A DNA stretch of 64,000 bases, from assembly GCA_043842855.1 (NCBI GenBank), contig JBBPJF010000004.1, positions 62,001 through 126,000 of the forward strand. The letters run 5' to 3'. Made by a program: the position numbers and the translations under genes. This DNA comes from QFNR01 sp043842855. GTDB taxonomy: Bacteria; Pseudomonadota; Gammaproteobacteria; Burkholderiales; Neisseriaceae. Below are positions 53,142 through 62,368 of this stretch, piece after piece; the stretch's first letter is position 1, and each line of letters begins with the position of its first letter. The notes beneath the pieces were generated by a model, which did not search any database, was not told the DNA's origin, and worked only from the letters and a program-made list of their open reading frames with translations.

Positions 53142-54089
53142 ATGCTAGATAATGCTAAACAGCTGACACCCTATTTAACTTTTAACCGACTTGAATGGTC
53201 TGAATTGAGAAAGAGCGTCCCCTTAACACTCAATGAACAAGATTTAGAGCCGCTACTTGGAGTCAATGAAAAACTTTCTTTAGAGGAGGTTAGCACTATC
53301 TTTTTACCCCTCGTAAGGCTTATTAATTACTACATTGAAGAAAATATAAGGCGCCAAAAAGTTTTACGCGATTTCCTGGGAATAGAAACTCAGCAGATGC
53401 CTTACATCATCGGGATAGCTGGTAGTGTGGCATCGGGTAAGAGCACCACTTCACGTATATTACAGGCAATATTGAGCCAATGGCCCATGCGTAGGAAAGT
53501 AGACTTAATCACGACAGATGGTTTTTTATATGATTTAAAAAGTCTAACTGAGAAGAATTTATTACTTAGAAAAGGTTTTCCTGAGTCCTATAACATGCCG
53601 CGGCTATTTGAATTTTTAACTGATATAAAATCAGGTAAAGCTCATGTAAAAGCGCCTATTTATTCGCAATTCACTTACGATATTATTCCAAATCAGTATG
53701 AAATTGTTGATCAGCCGGACCTACTTATCCTGGAGGGCTTAAATATCCTTCAAAATAAGCGTAGTGATCACAAAGTACAACCTGCGGTTTTCGTCTCAGA
53801 CTTTGTGGATTTCTCTATTTATGTGGATGCTCCAGAAGAATTACTAAAAAAATGGTTTTTAGAACGCTTTTTACAATTACGTAAAACTGCCTTTCAGAAT
53901 CCAAATTCCTACTTCCACTCTTATTCTCTACTTAAACAAGAAGAAGCAGTTCTACTAGCAAAAGAGGCCTGGATTAATATTAATGGAGTTAATTTGCGTA
54001 AAAATATTCTTCCTACCCGTGAACGTGCTGACCTTATCCTCAAGAAAGGTGAAAATCATACTTTTGAGTTTATTAAGTTACGTAAATAA
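53142..54089 (+). CDS. coaA: Pantothenate kinase type I
   Basis: This enzyme catalyses the first and controlling step of CoA synthesis. The 315-residue P-loop kinase has IGIAGSVASGKSTTSRIL, VDLITTDGFLYD, RKGFPESYNMPRL, YSQFTYDI and ILEGLNIL, all standard for CoaA. The length matches E. coli (316). It is probably cotranscribed with serS. Confidence 0.95.
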   Translation: MLDNAKQLTPYLTFNRLEWSELRKSVPLTLNEQDLEPLLGVNEKLSLEEVSTIFLPLVRLINYYIEENIRRQKVLRDFLGIETQQMPYIIGIAGSVASGKSTTSRILQAILSQWPMRRKVDLITTDGFLYDLKSLTEKNLLLRKGFPESYNMPRLFEFLTDIKSGKAHVKAPIYSQFTYDIIPNQYEIVDQPDLLILEGLNILQNKRSDHKVQPAVFVSDFVDFSIYVDAPEELLKKWFLERFLQLRKTAFQNPNSYFHSYSLLKQEEAVLLAKEAWININGVNLRKNILPTRERADLILKKGENHTFEFIKLRK

Positions 54090-54487
54090 TCAATCCCTTA
54101 CCTGACGGTGCTTATTAGGAGATAGTTATTGCCTTTTCTCATCGCATTTTTGCAAACAGCTAACCTACTACAAAGGGAAGAAGTAAAATAACTTTTCCGG
54201 TTCGCATAATACACAAGCGGATAGGCACGTAGTGCATGTACAAGCCGGAACAGCCCTTTTTTTAATTATTTCGAAAGCAGAGAATCGGTTAATAACAGTA
54301 GAATTAAATTCTATTCTCTAATACTATTAGGGTGTCTATTTATTTATAGTTATATGGGATTTCGGGTAGGTTACACAGTAACTTTTGAATAAACGGGCAG
54401 AGAAAAAACTATTTGACAAAAAGCTATAAATCACTGTAATCCCGTTGAAATAAAACTATTCCTGCCACATGATTTTCTAGGAACACT
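54090..54487. other. Leader region of the RhlE-like helicase
   Basis: About 400 bases lie between coaA and the helicase gene. They hold the structured element listed separately and then an AT-rich stretch. RhlE/DEAD helicase genes often have long regulated leaders, and whether this is one cannot be decided from sequence. Confidence 0.4.
54195..54263 (+). terminator. Structured element with T-run after coaA
   Basis: TTCCGG (54195) pairs with CCGGAA (54245) around a 44-base interior that includes a small GCAC-GTA-GTGC hairpin, and the element ends in CCC followed by seven T. It may be a terminator for serS-coaA, or the end of a small RNA or leader. Confidence 0.4.
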
Positions 54488-55840
54488 ATGTTATCTTCTT
54501 TTACCGCATTGGGCTTATCACCCGAGTTAAGCCAAACACTTGAAACCTTAGGTTATAGATCGCCTACAGCAATCCAGCTCGATGCTATTCCCAAGATCTT
54601 AACAGGGTCCGATATAGTGGCTATCGCGCAAACCGGTACAGGTAAAACTGCTGCTTATGCCCTGCCTTTAATTGAAAGGCTAAAGCACTATGCAAATACA
54701 AGCACATCACCAGCCAAACATCCCGTACGTCTAGTAATTTTAGCTCCTACAAGAGAATTGGCCCAACAAATTGAGGTAAATATTTCTCTTTTTCTTCAAA
54801 CGACGAATTTAAAGCAAGTGGTCTTACATGGTGGCACAGCCATCGAACCACAGCTTGAAAGTCTTCGCCGAGGAGTAGAAATTATTATAGCTACTGTGGG
54901 GCGACTTAATGACTTATTACAACGGCAACCCAGTATTCTCAATAAAGTAGAAATGATTGTTTTAGATGAAGCTGACAGAATGCTTGATATCGGTTTTCTC
55001 GAGGACATACGAAGAATATTTTTGAGTCTACCAGTTGCCCGACAAACCCTTTTATTTTCTGCCACTTTCTCAAAACAGATAGAACAATTAAGCGGAGAAT
55101 TCCTTAAGCAACCAGAGCGTATAGAAATTGCACCCAATAATAGCACCACCGATACTATAGAACAGCATTTTATTACTATAGAAAATAATCATAAACAAAA
55201 TCTATTACTATCCTTAGTGGCACGCTTGAATGGCGCACAGGTTCTTGTTTTCTGTAACACCAAAATAAGTGTAGATCAAACTTCTAGATTCTTATCAAAA
55301 CACCAACTTAGGGTAGAGGGCCTACATGGTGATAAAAGTCAAAACATGCGAGAAGCGATTCTACAGGAGTTCAAGCACGGCTCCATACAAATACTCATCT
55401 GTACAGATATTGCTGCCAGAGGATTAGATATCGCTGGGTTACCTTGGGTAATTAACTATGACTTGCCGCGACAAGCAGAAGACTATGTTCACCGCATTGG
55501 AAGGACAGGTAGAGCAGGACTCAAAGGGATTGCAATCTCACTAGTTGAAGAAAGTGCTTGTAAGGAGTATCAACAGATTTTAGTGCTTACTCAGCAAAAA
55601 TTACCACTAGAAACAGTCGTATTTAACCAGAGCTGTTGGCGTTATCAACCTGCCAGTGCTAGGCCAAAACCACCCACTGCCATACCGCTGGCCACCCCCT
55701 TAGCTGCTCTTCCTCCTTCTAAAGTACCTCGAAAAAGTCATTTGAAAACTAAAAAAAATCTCAAGCAAACTATCACTTGCGCTTTGTTATTGCCTAACTA
55801 TGGCCTACCGAAAAGATCCAACAAAGAGCAAAAAAATTAG
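54488..55840 (+). CDS. rhlE: DEAD-box RNA helicase, RhlE-like
   Basis: The 450-residue protein has the full DEAD-box set: Q motif with SPTAIQLDAIP, motif I AQTGTGKT, Ia PTRELAQQ, II LDEADRMLD, III SATFS, IV/V DIAARGLDI and VI HRIGRTGRAG. A basic tail (KVPRKSHLKTKKNLKQT) helps RNA binding. RhlE unwinds RNA in ribosome assembly and decay. RhlE is the nearest match by eye, since the start (FTALGLSPELSQTLETLGY) fits it. The end overlaps lpxK by 41 bases. Confidence 0.87.
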   Translation: MLSSFTALGLSPELSQTLETLGYRSPTAIQLDAIPKILTGSDIVAIAQTGTGKTAAYALPLIERLKHYANTSTSPAKHPVRLVILAPTRELAQQIEVNISLFLQTTNLKQVVLHGGTAIEPQLESLRRGVEIIIATVGRLNDLLQRQPSILNKVEMIVLDEADRMLDIGFLEDIRRIFLSLPVARQTLLFSATFSKQIEQLSGEFLKQPERIEIAPNNSTTDTIEQHFITIENNHKQNLLLSLVARLNGAQVLVFCNTKISVDQTSRFLSKHQLRVEGLHGDKSQNMREAILQEFKHGSIQILICTDIAARGLDIAGLPWVINYDLPRQAEDYVHRIGRTGRAGLKGIAISLVEESACKEYQQILVLTQQKLPLETVVFNQSCWRYQPASARPKPPTAIPLATPLAALPPSKVPRKSHLKTKKNLKQTITCALLLPNYGLPKRSNKEQKN

Positions 55841-56918
55841 GGGGGGGTTTAGCCCTTCTGACCGATTTCAAATTTGTTTGGAAAATCATTGGAAAAATCC
55901 CCGCCGCTTGATAACCTTCCTTTTGTCGCCACTTTCTTGGCTATATCGGAGCGTGGTTCAATTACGTAGCTGTTTCTACCACTTGCCAGGTTGTAGGCCT
56001 GTCCCCTATTCTATTCCAGTGGTAATAATAGGTAATCTACACTCAGGAGGAGTAGGTAAAACGCCTACTGTTATTGCTTTAGCACAGGCACTAAAAAATA
56101 GGAAATTACGGGTAGGCATCGTTAGCCGGGGTTATGGCCGAAATAATGCAGGACTACTTTTAGTGGATACTTGCGCAAATGCCGTAAACTACGGTGATGA
56201 ACCCTTGCTGATTGCACGGAAAACGGGGTGCCCTACTGTAGTAGCTAGGCAAAGAAAAAAAGCTGTGGAATATCTATTAAATAATTTTCCTGACTTAGAT
56301 ATTATTCTGAGCGATGATGGATTGCAACACTATGCATTAGCACGAGATATTGAAGTAGTTGTCTTCCCCTACGCAGATCTAGGCAAATCGTTAAGGTCCC
56401 TGCCTGCGGGCCCTTTGCGGGAGCCTATTTCTCGACTGAAAACAGTCCCCTTTATTATCCTCTCTAATGCGCCCTCAGCTCATCTACCCAAAGCCACTAT
56501 TCAAAAGCAGTTAAATGTCTCCGCAAAGCATATCTTTTTTTCACATATTTTAAAGGAAACTTTCTATCAATTAAGTGATCCTGTCAGACAAATCTCTTCA
56601 GATTTTTTTAAAGATAAAAGAGTGTTGGCTACGTGTGCTATCGCTAATCCAGATCGCTTTTTTACATTACTTAAAAGTATAAATTCCTCTTCACTCGAAA
56701 CTATAAGTTTTCCGGATCATCAAATCCTTCCACTTGAGTGTTTAGCAAAGGCTTTTGAATATGTTATCATCACCGAGAAGGACGCTGTAAAATACTCTGG
56801 CAGACCCCTGAAGAATGTATTCGTCTGCTCCGTGGCTACTTTCCTTGATGAAGATTTTATTGCAGCGTTTCTCCAGTACTTTGATGGAAAGTGTAAGGAA
56901 AAAATTGGTAATGGATAA
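55800..56918 (+). CDS. lpxK: Tetraacyldisaccharide 4'-kinase
   Basis: This inner-membrane enzyme phosphorylates lipid A. The 372-residue protein has a short membrane-associated N-terminus (ITFLLSPLSWLYRSVV), the P-loop IGNLHSGGVGKTPTVIAL, VSRGYGR, GDEPLLIA and the LSDDGLQHYALARDIEVVV motif. ITEKDAVKY is near the end. Its start inside the helicase gene lacks a ribosome site; a TTG at 55878 is the alternative. The ycaR gene overlaps its stop. Confidence 0.94.
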   Translation: MAYRKDPTKSKKIRGGFSPSDRFQICLENHWKNPRRLITFLLSPLSWLYRSVVQLRSCFYHLPGCRPVPYSIPVVIIGNLHSGGVGKTPTVIALAQALKNRKLRVGIVSRGYGRNNAGLLLVDTCANAVNYGDEPLLIARKTGCPTVVARQRKKAVEYLLNNFPDLDIILSDDGLQHYALARDIEVVVFPYADLGKSLRSLPAGPLREPISRLKTVPFIILSNAPSAHLPKATIQKQLNVSAKHIFFSHILKETFYQLSDPVRQISSDFFKDKRVLATCAIANPDRFFTLLKSINSSSLETISFPDHQILPLECLAKAFEYVIITEKDAVKYSGRPLKNVFVCSVATFLDEDFIAAFLQYFDGKCKEKIGNG

Positions 56919-57099
56919 GAAATATTTTGATCTGTTAGTCTGTCCTATTACGAAAGGTAGACTGGTCTATTTTCCACAGAGTAATGAACTAATTTCAAAA
57001 CAAACTCGTTTAGCTTTCCCTATTCGTGACGGTATACCGGTCCTTCTGGCTTCTGAAGCAAGAACAATCACACAGGAAGAGTATGAAGCGCTTCCATGA
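56911..57099 (+). CDS. ycaR: Trm112-family protein YcaR
   Basis: The 62-residue protein begins MDKKYFDLLVCPITKGRL and has the FPIRDGIPVLL segment of the YcaR/Trm112 group. Family members often carry zinc-binding Cys pairs, but here only the first CP remains and other Cys positions are replaced (KGRL for KGxC, and none near the end), a common situation in this bacterial subfamily. The function is unclear; in other genomes it lies between lpxK and kdsB, as here. It overlaps both neighbours by a few bases. Confidence 0.88.
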   Translation: MDKKYFDLLVCPITKGRLVYFPQSNELISKQTRLAFPIRDGIPVLLASEARTITQEEYEALP

Positions 57100-57844
57100 T
57101 TTTTTTGTCATAATCCCAGCTCGATTAGAATCCACCCGTCTGCCCCGTAAGGTTCTTTTAGAACTGGGGGGTTTGCCTATGCTTATTCATGTAGCTAAAA
57201 GATGCCAACAAAGCCAAGCACGTGAAGTCTGCGTAGCTACGGATAGCTCAGAAATTATGGCAACTTGTCAACGGCATAATATTCCTGTAATCATGACTCA
57301 GACGCATCATCAGAGTGGAACTGATCGTCTAGCTGAAGCGGTTCAGAAACTAAAATTTGAGCCAGAACAGATTATTGTTAATGTACAGGCAGATGAACCG
57401 CTAATTGAGCCCAACTTGATTGACCAACTGGTTCGTGATTTCTCTCAAAGTACTTCTCCGGTTGGCACCTTGGCCTATCCACTACTTGATAAAGAGGATT
57501 TTGACAATCCTAACCTGGTTAAAGTGGTTCTTTCAAAACTTAGTACGGCACTTTACTTCAGCCGTGCTCCTATTCCTTTCGAAGCTTACTCACTCCCGAG
57601 TCTTAGTGCATTAGGACATATGGGGGTCTATGCCTATCGTGCTAAATTTTTGTATGAATATAGCCGTTTAGGTCCAACATCAATAGAACAGGCTGAAAGG
57701 CTAGAGCAATTACGAATTCTCTGGCATGGCTACACTATTCATGTTTCATGTGTCTCACCCCCTAAAGGCAAAGGTATAGACACACAAAAAGATTTTGAAG
57801 AAATCCTTAAAATTTTTGATACTAATACTAATAAGGAGTTATAG
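57083..57844 (+). CDS. kdsB: CMP-KDO synthetase
   Basis: This enzyme activates KDO for LPS inner-core synthesis. From the ATG at 57083 (AGGAAGAG upstream) it has 253 residues. Motifs: VIIPARLESTRLPRK at the start, the ATDSSEI segment, SGTDRLAEA, VNVQADEPLIEP and HMGVYAYRAKFL. All are intact. It forms the lpxK-ycaR-kdsB cluster and is followed without spacing by adk. Confidence 0.95.
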   Translation: MKRFHDFFVIIPARLESTRLPRKVLLELGGLPMLIHVAKRCQQSQAREVCVATDSSEIMATCQRHNIPVIMTQTHHQSGTDRLAEAVQKLKFEPEQIIVNVQADEPLIEPNLIDQLVRDFSQSTSPVGTLAYPLLDKEDFDNPNLVKVVLSKLSTALYFSRAPIPFEAYSLPSLSALGHMGVYAYRAKFLYEYSRLGPTSIEQAERLEQLRILWHGYTIHVSCVSPPKGKGIDTQKDFEEILKIFDTNTNKEL

Positions 57845-58491
57845 TGAACATATTATTGTTGGGTCCCCCCGGAGCCGGAAAGGGGACACAAGCAAACTAT
57901 ATTAGCCAGGTCCTTAAAATTCCTCACATTGCAACAGGCGATATCCTTAGGGCTTCAATTAGAGCACGTACGCCTTTGGGAGAGAAAGCGGAAAAAGCTA
58001 TAGCAAAAGGAGTCTTGGTAGAAGATGCCATTATTATTGGTATGATCAAAGACCGCCTTCATGACTCTGACTGTAAAGCTGGCTTTTTGTTGGATGGCTT
58101 CCCCCGTACTTTACCCCAAGCTCAAGCGCTGCTAGAAGAAAATATTACTATAACAGATGTAATAACCTTAACAGTACCTGATGAAGTAATCGTTGCTAGA
58201 ATATCTGGACGGTGGATCCATGCAGCTTCTGGGAGAACGTACCATGTTAGCTTTAACCCGCCTAAAGTAAGTGGAAAGGATGACCTAACACAGGAGCCGC
58301 TTGTACAAAGGGAGGATGATAAAGAAACTACTGTCCGGCAACGACTGGAAATTTACCATCAGCAAACTGAAGTCTTAATTGATTTTTACCAAAATCAATA
58401 TCCTACTCCGAGACCTAGATATATCGAGATTGACGGAACACAACCAGTGGAGCAAGTTAGAGAAGCTATTATGCAAGTGCTCAAAAGCTAA
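57844..58491 (+). CDS. adk: Adenylate kinase
   Basis: This enzyme interconverts AMP, ADP and ATP. The 215-residue protein begins with GTG, preceded by AAGGAG, and shares one base with the kdsB stop. The P-loop GPPGAGKGTQANYI, the AMP-site TGDILRASI, LLDGFPRTLPQA and the long LID domain (RWIHAASGRTYHVSFNPP) are present. The LID lacks zinc-binding Cys, like the Gram-negative form. Confidence 0.96.
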   Translation: MNILLLGPPGAGKGTQANYISQVLKIPHIATGDILRASIRARTPLGEKAEKAIAKGVLVEDAIIIGMIKDRLHDSDCKAGFLLDGFPRTLPQAQALLEENITITDVITLTVPDEVIVARISGRWIHAASGRTYHVSFNPPKVSGKDDLTQEPLVQREDDKETTVRQRLEIYHQQTEVLIDFYQNQYPTPRPRYIEIDGTQPVEQVREAIMQVLKS

Positions 58492-58756
58492 TCTCTTAAA
58501 GTAAATTAGAAAATTTTTAGTTACTTTCTGTATTCCAAGTCCAAAATTGGGCGGTATCTATAAAATTTCTAAGTTACACTATCTCACTGTACTGCTAACT
58601 TCCTTATCAATAACAATAAGGCAGGTCCAATTAATTTTTCTTGAGCGAAAAATTGAAGGTTTTTTTATAACAAATGGTTATTAATGCTTCACTTTACTTG
58701 ATAAATTTAAATATAACGACTAGTATTAGCGGGGTTTTCTAGCTAGGGATGGCCGT

Positions 58757-59836
58757 ATGTCTGCAAAGTTATTGATTCTACCGGGAGATGGAATTGGTCC
58801 CGAAATAGTTGCACAAGCCACCAAAATCATTGACCTACTTATTCAGGAGGGTCTGGCTCTAGAGTATGAGTACGGTCTTTTAGGAGGCTGTGCTTATGAG
58901 AAAGAAGGACATCCTTATCCTGAAATTACTCGTCAAAAAGCCAAAAGAGCAGATGCTATCCTTCTAGGCGCTGTAGGTGACCCAAAGTATGAGGCTATAG
59001 AACGTGCTTTGCGACCTGAAATGGGGTTATTAGCCATTCGCTCTGATCTGCAGTTATTTGCTAATCTTAGACCTATTACGTTATTTCCAGAATTAGCTGA
59101 AGCGTCGAGTCTTAAATTAAGCTACGTAGATAAGCTTGATTTTATGATAGTTCGAGAGTTGACTGGTGATATTTATTTTGGAGAACCAAGAGGAGTTTAT
59201 CCTCTCGCAAACGGTGAGTTTGAGGGAGTTAACACTATGCGCTACACCACTGTTGAGATTAAGCGCATTGCTCACATAGCCTTCCAGATTGCTACTCAAA
59301 GAAAGAAACGATTATGTTCTGTAGACAAAGCTAATGTGCTAGAAACTACTGAACTGTGGCGAAAAGTTTTTATTGAAGTTTCCAAAAATTATCCCTCCGT
59401 TGAGCTAACCCACCTTTATGTAGATAATGCTGCAATGCAGTTAGTGAAATCACCAATGCAATTTGATGTATTGGTCACAGGAAATTTATTTGGTGATATT
59501 TTATCTGATCTAGCTGCCACTCTGACAGGGTCAATCGGTATGTTAGCCTCTGCTTCACTTAGTAAGACAGGTCATGGACTTTATGAACCTGCCCATGGCT
59601 CCGCCCCTGACATTGCTGGTCAAAATAAGGCTAACCCTTTAGCAACCATACTATCATTGGCGATGCTATTTCGTTATACCTTAAAAAATGAACAGGTAGC
59701 TTCTCGAATTGAACAAGCTGTAAAGCAGGTATTAATGAAAGGTTATAGAACCTTGGATATCAAGGGAGAAAATAAGCAGGTGGTTAGCTGTAGTCAAATG
59801 GGGGACCTCGTCGTCGCACGGATGTGTTCCTTCTAA
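58757..59836 (+). CDS. leuB: 3-Isopropylmalate dehydrogenase
   Basis: This enzyme converts 3-isopropylmalate to 2-oxoisocaproate with NAD and Mg2+ in leucine synthesis. The 359-residue protein has the LPGDGIGPEIV start, LLGAVGDPKYE, the ELTGDIYFGEPRG block and CSVDKANVLETTELW (active-site Lys). TGNLFGDILSDLAA and HGSAPDIAGQNKANP follow. leuA, leuC and leuD are not adjacent, which is unusual for a proteobacterial leu locus. Confidence 0.96.
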   Translation: MSAKLLILPGDGIGPEIVAQATKIIDLLIQEGLALEYEYGLLGGCAYEKEGHPYPEITRQKAKRADAILLGAVGDPKYEAIERALRPEMGLLAIRSDLQLFANLRPITLFPELAEASSLKLSYVDKLDFMIVRELTGDIYFGEPRGVYPLANGEFEGVNTMRYTTVEIKRIAHIAFQIATQRKKRLCSVDKANVLETTELWRKVFIEVSKNYPSVELTHLYVDNAAMQLVKSPMQFDVLVTGNLFGDILSDLAATLTGSIGMLASASLSKTGHGLYEPAHGSAPDIAGQNKANPLATILSLAMLFRYTLKNEQVASRIEQAVKQVLMKGYRTLDIKGENKQVVSCSQMGDLVVARMCSF

Positions 59837-59888
59837 TTTAGCGCTGTTCTGTTTGCTTTCTTTTGACACTATTTTTTGAGCTATATTT

Positions 59889-60863
59889 ATGTATGAAGGT
59901 ATTGTGTACTTTAATAAGGAATATAAAAAAGACTTGGAGGAAGTCAATCGAATTATCCGGGAACAAGTATTTTCTGATGTAGCCCTTATTAATCAAATTG
60001 GTACCTATCTCATTGCCTCTGGAGGTAAACGTTTAAGACCACTGACTACTATTCTGGCAGGTAAGGCACTTGGGTTTACTGATCCTATTCTTTATCGTCA
60101 AGCTGCCATGATAGAATTTATTCATACCTCTACCCTTCTTCATGACGATGTAGTAGATGATAGTGAGTTGCGGCGAGGGCGGGAAACTGCAAATTGCCTG
60201 TTTGGTAATGCAGCTGCTGTACTCGTTGGGGACTTTCTATATACACGAGCTTTCCAACTGATGGTCTGTGCTAATAATCTAGAGCTGATGCGTGTCATGT
60301 CTGATGCAACCAATCTTATTGCTACTGGAGAAGTGGAACAATTGATCAATATAGGTAATGTAAACCTAACCCAAGAAGGTTATCTACAGGTTATAGAAAA
60401 TAAAACAGCTAAGTTGTTTGAAGCAGCAGCCGAGGTTGCGGCCATTCTAGCTGATGCAAATCCGACACATCGTCAAGCGTTGAAAAACTATGGCCGTTAC
60501 CTGGGCTTAGTGTTTCAGATTGTTGACGATATATTAGACTATTCTGGCGATACTAAACAATTGGGTAAAAATGTTGGGGATGACCTGGCTGAGGGGAAAC
60601 CTACACTCCCCCTAATTTACTTATTGCATGAGGGTAGCCTAGATGCGAAGGATGCTGTTCAGCAGGCTCTTGAAAATGCAGATCATACTCAATTTGAAAA
60701 AATACAATCCTACGTACTAAATTCTGATGCTTTAGCATACTGCTATCATGAGGCAAAAAAATTAGTTTATCTAGCACAAAAATCCCTTTGCCCTCTGCCA
60801 AAGAATCGTTATACTAGCACCCTGTCTCAGTTGGTCGAGGTCTCCATTGCCCGTCTGACCTAG
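59889..60863 (+). CDS. ispB: Octaprenyl diphosphate synthase
   Basis: This enzyme makes the long isoprenoid tail of ubiquinone. The 324-residue protein has ASGGKRLRP, the first Asp-rich motif LLHDDVVDDSELRRG, KTAKLFEAAAEVAA and the second motif QIVDDILDYSGD. The position of the small residues before the first Asp-rich motif fits a long-chain product. E. coli ispB neighbours rplU-rpmA; here it is followed by tRNA-Arg. Confidence 0.92.
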   Translation: MYEGIVYFNKEYKKDLEEVNRIIREQVFSDVALINQIGTYLIASGGKRLRPLTTILAGKALGFTDPILYRQAAMIEFIHTSTLLHDDVVDDSELRRGRETANCLFGNAAAVLVGDFLYTRAFQLMVCANNLELMRVMSDATNLIATGEVEQLINIGNVNLTQEGYLQVIENKTAKLFEAAAEVAAILADANPTHRQALKNYGRYLGLVFQIVDDILDYSGDTKQLGKNVGDDLAEGKPTLPLIYLLHEGSLDAKDAVQQALENADHTQFEKIQSYVLNSDALAYCYHEAKKLVYLAQKSLCPLPKNRYTSTLSQLVEVSIARLT

Positions 60864-60869
60864 AGGAAA

Positions 60870-60944
60870 CTCGCCGTAGTTCAATGGATAGAACGTATGC
60901 CTCCTAAGCGTAAAATACAGGTTCGATTCCTGTCGGCGGGACCA
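60870..60944 (+). tRNA. tRNA-Arg (anticodon CCU)
   Basis: The cloverleaf is complete. The acceptor CTCGCCG pairs with CGGCGGG (one T-G wobble), the D-arm is GTTC/GAAC, and the anticodon arm is TATGC-CTCCTAA-GCGTA with anticodon CCT (Arg, codon AGG). The T-arm is ACAGG-TTCGATT-CCTGT. The CCA end is encoded (60942-60944). Confidence 0.93.
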
Positions 60945-61278
60945 TTGAAGAAGTATCTATTTAGTGCTTTAAGGCATTGATGTGAAGCTTGAAGCCATTG
61001 GTCTTTCTCATCTCTCTATTAGATGTTTTCCTACCTTAAAAGTATAAATTTGAGTGCTTTTTTTGGTTAGGTTTAGGCCCTTCTCTTGGGCAGAGATAAA
61101 GCCCAAGGTTAGCTTCTTCAAAATTGCTAGTTTAGGATTCGAAAGTACTGTTCTCATTAGGTGCCAGTTAACCTACCTACTGTACACTTTGTCAATTAGT
61201 AATTGATCTACCTATGTCTACAGTACAATTCAAGTCTATAGATAGTGAGGCTAAGAAAGAGCAAAGTAGGAAAATTAT
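60945..61278. other. Intergenic gap between tRNA-Arg and queD
   Basis: No gene or repeat of the tRNA 3' end was found in these 334 bases, so nothing suggests an integrated element at this tRNA. Confidence 0.5.
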
Positions 61279-61710
61279 ATGACAGGCACTTATAAAGTTA
61301 ATAAACAATTTTGTTTTGAAATGGCCCATCTACTCGATGGTCATGATGGTAAATGTAAGAACCTACATGGGCATGGCTATGTTCTGCAAGTAGAAGTCAC
61401 CGCACCCTTATGTAGGGAAGGGGTTAAAGAGGGTATGGTAATTGATTTTGGTGACTTGAAAACGATTGTAGAAGAAAAAATCATCTCTCATTTGGATCAC
61501 GCCTTCATATATGATCAAAGAAGTACTAGGGAAAGTAAGATAGCTGAAGTATTGATATCTCTAAATTCTAAAGTATATGCGGTGAACTTCAGAAGTACTG
61601 CTGAACAACTCGCTCAGCATATTTTTGAACTTCTAAAGCAGACGGGATTGCCCGTATCTTGTATACGATTATGGGAAAGTAGTGACTCTTCCTGTGAGTA
61701 CCGCTTATGA
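61279..61710 (+). CDS. queD: 6-Carboxytetrahydropterin synthase
   Basis: QueD makes the precursor of preQ0 for queuosine. The 143-residue protein has FCFEMAHLLDGHDGKCKNLHGHGY, with the zinc His residues and catalytic Cys (KCKNLHGHGY), IDFGDLKTIV and the closing LWESSDSSCEYRL. The stop overlaps the queE ATG. Confidence 0.93.
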   Translation: MTGTYKVNKQFCFEMAHLLDGHDGKCKNLHGHGYVLQVEVTAPLCREGVKEGMVIDFGDLKTIVEEKIISHLDHAFIYDQRSTRESKIAEVLISLNSKVYAVNFRSTAEQLAQHIFELLKQTGLPVSCIRLWESSDSSCEYRL

Positions 61711-62327
61711 AATGGCATACGGAATACCGAATTGTAGAATTATTTGAAAGTTTGCAGGGTGAGGGTTATAACACTGGGATGCCTGCAGTTTTTATACGTT
61801 TAGGTAAGTGTAATTTAGCTTGTCGTTGGTGTGATACTCCTTACAATCGGTTTAAAATGTTAAGTCTAGAGCAAATAATAGACCAGGTAACCAGTTTTCA
61901 ATCGAAAAACATTATAATTACAGGTGGTGAGCCTACTATTCAACCAGATTTGCCTCTTCTCCTGCAAGAACTTAAGAAATTAAACTACTTTTTGGCTATT
62001 GAAACTAACGGCATTAAGCCGGTCCCAACTGAAATCGACTATATTGCTGTGAGTCCTAAAAGAGTCTACGAAAAAATCTACCAAACTAAAGGCATTAAGT
62101 ATGCTGATGAGGTAAGAATAGTCGTAGATGGCGACATAAGCCATTTTTGCCATCTAATAGAAAAAAAAATCAAAGCAAGCAACTACTACCTGTCGCCCTG
62201 CGAAGAGGGGGAGGTAATGAATCTTGGATATACCATAAAACAGCTAAGCCTACTTAATCAGAGAAAGAACGCTCTAACACACTGGCAACTTAGCTTACAA
62301 ACTCACAAGCTAGCTGGAATAAGATAA
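61707..62327 (+). CDS. queE: 7-Carboxy-7-deazaguanine synthase (radical SAM)
   Basis: QueE converts the QueD product to 7-carboxy-7-deazaguanine. The 206-residue protein has EIFxSLQGEG-like ELFESLQGEGYNTGMPA, the radical-SAM Cys triad CNLACRWCDT and GGEPTIQPDLPLLL. The protein is slightly shorter than E. coli QueE. It is translationally coupled to queD (4-base overlap). queC and queF are not in the window. Confidence 0.93.
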   Translation: MKWHTEYRIVELFESLQGEGYNTGMPAVFIRLGKCNLACRWCDTPYNRFKMLSLEQIIDQVTSFQSKNIIITGGEPTIQPDLPLLLQELKKLNYFLAIETNGIKPVPTEIDYIAVSPKRVYEKIYQTKGIKYADEVRIVVDGDISHFCHLIEKKIKASNYYLSPCEEGEVMNLGYTIKQLSLLNQRKNALTHWQLSLQTHKLAGIR

Positions 62328-62352
62328 ACGCTCCAATCGAAGGTTGAAGCGT
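62328..62352. terminator. Terminator between queE and rpsI
   Basis: An imperfect 11-bp stem (ACGCTCCAATC with GGTTGAAGCGT) starts directly after the queE stop and lies before the rpsI stop on the other strand. On the reverse strand it is followed by TTTATCTTATT. It can serve both converging transcripts. Confidence 0.55.
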
Positions 62353-62368
62353 ATACCAAAGTCAAAGT

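Noticed and set aside
60870..61278. Possible integrated element at tRNA-Arg
   Set aside because: No direct repeat of the tRNA 3' end, no integrase and normal housekeeping genes follow.
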